A stretch of DNA of 14,423 nt from Baffinella frigidus (lineage: Eukaryota > Cryptophyceae > Cryptomonadales > Baffinellaceae). The DNA is taken from positions 55,462 through 69,884 of the forward strand of contig MU647240.1 of NCBI GenBank assembly GCA_026770585.1, in the 5' to 3' direction. The notes beneath the pieces were generated by a model. That model saw only the letters and a program-made list of their open reading frames with translations. It was not told the origin of the DNA and did no database searches. Shown here piece after piece: positions 12,150-14,423 of the stretch (the stretch's first letter is position 1; every line of letters starts with the position of its first letter). The translations under genes were made by a program, and so were the position numbers.

Positions 12150-12311
12150 CCACACAGCAGACTACGAAGGGGTTCATGAATAACCCATACGCGACAACAC
12201 ATACGACCCTACGGTAGGCAACCCGTAGGCACATAGGGGGGTTCCTACAGATAAGGTAACGGAAACTCGGGCATTTCCTGCCCGAAAATCCCTTCGTAGC
12301 CCGCTGTGTGG
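12150..12311 (-). mobile_element. Family C element, complete copy in reverse orientation
   Basis: Terminal repeats CCACACAGCAGACTACGAAG and CTTCGTAGCCCGCTGTGTGG. The interior is the reverse complement of the 9970 copy: CCCTACGGTAGGCAACCCG, GGTTCCTACAGATAAGG and the stem CGGGCATTTCCTGCCCG. 162 bp. The left flank is TA, the right flank TCTA. Confidence 0.8.
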
Positions 12312-12332
12312 TCTAGGAGGAGGGGGAAGCGC

Positions 12333-12440
12333 ATCCCTTAAGTGGCCAGTAGACTCATACGCCCTACCGTATGGCCTTAGGACCTATCTAGGACCTCTTG
12401 GCGGATATCCCTTAAGTGGCGAGGCGGTCAAAGTTGTCAA
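12333..12440. mobile_element. Two overlapping, truncated B elements
   Basis: A B copy starts ATCCCTTAAGTGGCCAGTAG at 12333 and runs to CTTGGCGGA. At 12406 a second B end, TATCCCTTAAGTGGCGAG, interrupts it where the internal palindrome (GGCGGTCAAATTTGACC in the intact copy at 7816) should be. The remainder GGCGGTCAAAGTTGTCAAAC may be the broken palindrome. Neither right end is present. Confidence 0.6.
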
Positions 12441-12460
12441 ACCCACCTACGGGGGGACAG

Positions 12461-12633
12461 GAAGCGCACCGATCGAGGGGGGCTGGCGCGTGGACACCCC
12501 CAGTGTCTCGGCCTACGGTAGGAGGTCCTAGGCAATGCCGTAGGCCTAACTACCCCATTTTCAGGCCGTTAGCCTATTAGTGTGGTCTCAGAGGAGGGGG
12601 AAGCGCACCGATCGAGGGGGGCTGGCGCGTGGA
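12461..12633. repeat. 34-bp direct repeat, 139 bp apart
   Basis: GAAGCGCACCGATCGAGGGG followed by GGCTGGCGCGTGGA lies at 12461-12494 and 12600-12633. The stretch GTGTGGTCT-x-GAGGAGGGGGAAGCGCA also occurs at 12304-12333, just before the B element, and at 12579-12607. The truncated B elements therefore lie inside a duplicated block. Confidence 0.75.
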
Positions 12634-12713
12634 GATCCCCAGGAGCAGTTTGCTAGTCACGTCCACGATTGGTGGTGATTCCGCGTCGCCCACGTCCCCC
12701 AATAGGATGCCCT

Positions 12714-12890
12714 GCGGGACGTGACCAGTGTAAGACAGCCACGCGCGGGACGTCGGCATTTGTAAGACGGTCACTTGCGGGACGTGGGCCTTTGTAAAAC
12801 GGTCACTTGCGGGATGTGACCATTGTAAGACGGTCACTTGCGAAATGTGGCCATGGTGAGACGGTCACTTGCGGGACGTGTCACGTGACG
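12714..12890. repeat. Approximately 33-bp minisatellite
   Basis: Five units with the pattern GCGGGACGTG, a variable ACCATTG-like part, then TAAGACGGTCACTTGC. The last partial unit ends GCGGGACGTGTCACGTGACG. Units vary mainly in the middle. No gene covers the array. Confidence 0.85.
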
Positions 12891-13360
12891 TTTGCAAACT
12901 GTCAACGTTTCGCATTGTTTGATTGCTTTCGTGGCCACAACGGCCACGCGCTCGCTGCAAACCAATCGCTGGCCTGCAGCTGTGGCACAGGAATAGAAAC
13001 CTGGCGGAAAGCTAGAACAGGGCTAGAAACATAAATGAAACGCGGGCAGGCCTGAGGAAAGTAGCCAATTTTGGCCGAAAAAGTAAGGGGAGTATTGCCC
13101 CCGGCGGCGCTCCCGCGGGGGTCTTGCCAGACGGGCCAAAATGGAAGTTCAAGGAGGGTCATAATTGGATGGCAAGCAATACAGGTGGCAGGAATAGAAA
13201 CCTGGCGGAAAGCTAGAACACGGCTAGAAAAACAAATAAAGTTAAAATGAAGCAACAACCCCCTAAAATGTGAAATAACCTTGAAATGAAACGAATTTTT
13301 AACAAGTGAATTCGACGAGAAACACTGAAGACGAAAAACACGGAGGTGAGGCGGGTCCCT
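12891..13360. repeat. Low-feature region with a direct repeat 201 bp apart
   Basis: CAGGAATAGAAACCTGGCGG plus AAAGCTAGAACA starts at about 12988 and again at 13189, each followed by GGCTAGAAA and an AT-rich stretch. A 153-codon minus frame runs through both copies (VLAFRQVSIP twice), but lacks any recognisable domain and I do not call it. The rest of the region shows nothing else. Confidence 0.65.
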
Positions 13361-13491
13361 CAACCCTCAACCCTGACCCCACACACCTAAACCCCAAACC
13401 CCACACCCTAAACTCTACACCCTAAACCCTACACCCTAAACCCCACTAAACCCTAAGACCTGAACCCTAAAGCCTAAAGCCTAAACCCTGT
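13361..13491 (-). repeat. Telomere-like array, C-rich strand forward
   Basis: Degenerate CCCTAAA units (CCCTAAA, CCCCAAA, CCCTACA) in the orientation opposite to the array that follows. About 50 bp of unique sequence separates the two arrays. Confidence 0.85.
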
Positions 13492-13536
13492 ACCAAGGCG
13501 CCACGCAGCAAGGTGTTGATTGCATTGTCGGTGACC

Positions 13537-14121
13537 TGTTGTTAAGGGTTTAAGGTTTGGGGGTTTGGATTTTGGGTTTTGGGTTTTGGGTTTGGTGTTT
13601 GGTGTTTGGTGTTTGGTGTTTGGTGTTTGGTGTTGGTTGTTTGGGGTTTGGAGTTTGGGGCTTGGAGTTTGGGGTTTGGGGTTTGGGTTAGGAGTTTGGG
13701 GTCTAGGGTGTAGTGTTTAGTGTTTAGGGTTGAGGCTTGAGTGTTTGGGACTTAAGTGTTCAGTCTTCAGGATTTCGTGATTAGTCACCTAGTGTATAGG
13801 GTACAGGGTTTAGGGTGTGGGAGGTGGTACAGGGTTTAGGGCGTGGGAGGGGGTTGTACCGCTTCTAAGGGCACGCTGAGCTCCGCCCCAGCGCTCGCAT
13901 ACGGCTGTTTCGGGTTCAGGGTTCAGGGTTTAGGGTTTAGGGTTTAGAGTTTAGGGTTTAGGGTTTAGTGTTTAGGGTCCAGGGTTTGGGGTTCAGGATT
14001 TGGGGTTTAGGGAGTAGGGTTTAGGGTTCATGGTTCAAAGTTTAGGGTTCAGGGTTTCGTATTTCATGTTTCGTGCTTCGTGTTTCGGGTGTCGGGTTCC
14101 GGGTTTCGTGTTTCGTGTTCA
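13537..14121 (+). repeat. Telomere-like arrays, G-rich strand forward
   Basis: Successive blocks of TTTGGGT, GTTTGGT, TTTGGGG, TTTAGGG, GTTCAGG and finally TTTCGTG variants, interrupted at about 13860-13910 by unique sequence. Homogeneous runs of one variant show local amplification of each. The ordered drift from one variant to another marks an old internal array, not an active end. Confidence 0.85.
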
Positions 14122-14343
14122 GGGGCCAGACCGTGTCCAGCGGCTTGAGGGAGTCAGACTGCGCGGTCGCGGAGATTCCGTGGAAAGAGGCTTGAGGGTT
14201 CCGTGTTTCGGGTTCCGGGTTCCGGGTTTCGGGTGGAAGGTGTAGGGTTGAGGATTCAGGATTTAGGGTTCAGGGTTGGGTGAAGGGGACAGACCGTGTC
14301 CAAAGGCTTGAGGGAGTCAGACTGCACGGTCGCTGAGAGTGAG
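14122..14343. repeat. Duplicated spacer within the telomere-like region
   Basis: About 59 bp containing CAGACCGTGTCC, GGCTTGAGGGAGTCAGACTG and CGGTCGC lies at 14122-14180 and again at 14285-14343. Telomere-like GTTCCGGGTTTCGGG and GATTTAGGGTTCAGGG repeats lie between. The unit of duplication is therefore spacer plus array, 163 bp. Confidence 0.8.
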
Positions 14344-14377
14344 AGGCCCGGGAGAGGCGACACGGAGGACGTCACTG

Positions 14378-14423
14378 GGTTTGGGTTTGGGGTTTGGGGT
14401 TTGGGGTTTGGGGGTTGGGGGTT
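14378..14423 (+). repeat. Start of a further TTTGGGG array
   Basis: TTTGGGG repeats run to the end of the window, so the array continues beyond it. Confidence 0.85.

Noticed and set aside
12902-13363. 153-codon minus-strand frame
   Set aside because: It has no recognisable domain and spans a non-coding direct repeat; the repeated VLAFRQVSIP simply reflects that DNA repeat falling in the same frame.
13361-13850. Chromosome-fusion scar between telomere arrays
   Set aside because: The arrays run CCCTAAA then TTTAGGG; an end-to-end fusion would leave the opposite order.

Overview
The window looks like repeat-dense nuclear DNA of a eukaryotic alga rather than a bacterium, phage or plasmid. Reasons: genes are sparse and one is best explained with a GT-AG intron, there are long CT/GA microsatellites, and there are several degenerate arrays of the plant/algal telomere type (TTTAGGG and variants). 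The best intact gene encodes a protein that starts with a signal peptide followed directly by a phenylalanine (GACWG-FASLP), the arrangement known for nuclear-encoded proteins sent to complex red-lineage plastids (cryptophytes, haptophytes, heterokonts). A cryptophyte is my guess from memory of similar translated repeats, but nothing here proves it.

Layout. 1-1380: remnants of ankyrin-type genes on the minus strand, tandem repeats and copies of a foldback element (family A). 1380-4400: mostly decayed intergenic repeat DNA with families A, B and C, hairpins, a GA microsatellite and a 42-bp tandem repeat. 4409-4667: a telomere-like array. 4823-5967: a minus-strand ankyrin-repeat gene whose first exon is duplicated in tandem. 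6240-6968: a divergently oriented plus-strand gene for a plastid-targeted SAM-domain membrane protein, with a 25-bp tandem repeat starting at its stop codon. 7084-10360: a CT-rich minisatellite and a dense cluster of A, B and C elements. 10418-11105: a CT/CA microsatellite block holding three copies of one short minus-strand terminal exon. 11129-13360: further duplications, elements A, C, D and B, and a 33-bp minisatellite. 13361-14423: telomere-like arrays in both orientations with duplicated spacers, typical of subtelomeric DNA.

The most distinctive feature is the set of small non-coding foldback elements. Family A (about 112-124 bp, at least ten complete copies) and family B (about 104 bp, five complete copies) are flanked by TA, as Tc1/mariner-type MITEs are. 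The window contains a B copy nested in an A copy and an empty-site/filled-site pair for A. In family B a short internal palindrome changes sequence between copies while staying palindromic. Families A, B and C also share an internal CCTAGG / GGGCCCTA / CTACNGTAGG core despite different ends. No transposase gene is present.

All alignments were made by eye, so repeat boundaries may be off by a few bases, and homology statements rest on motif recognition, not searches.
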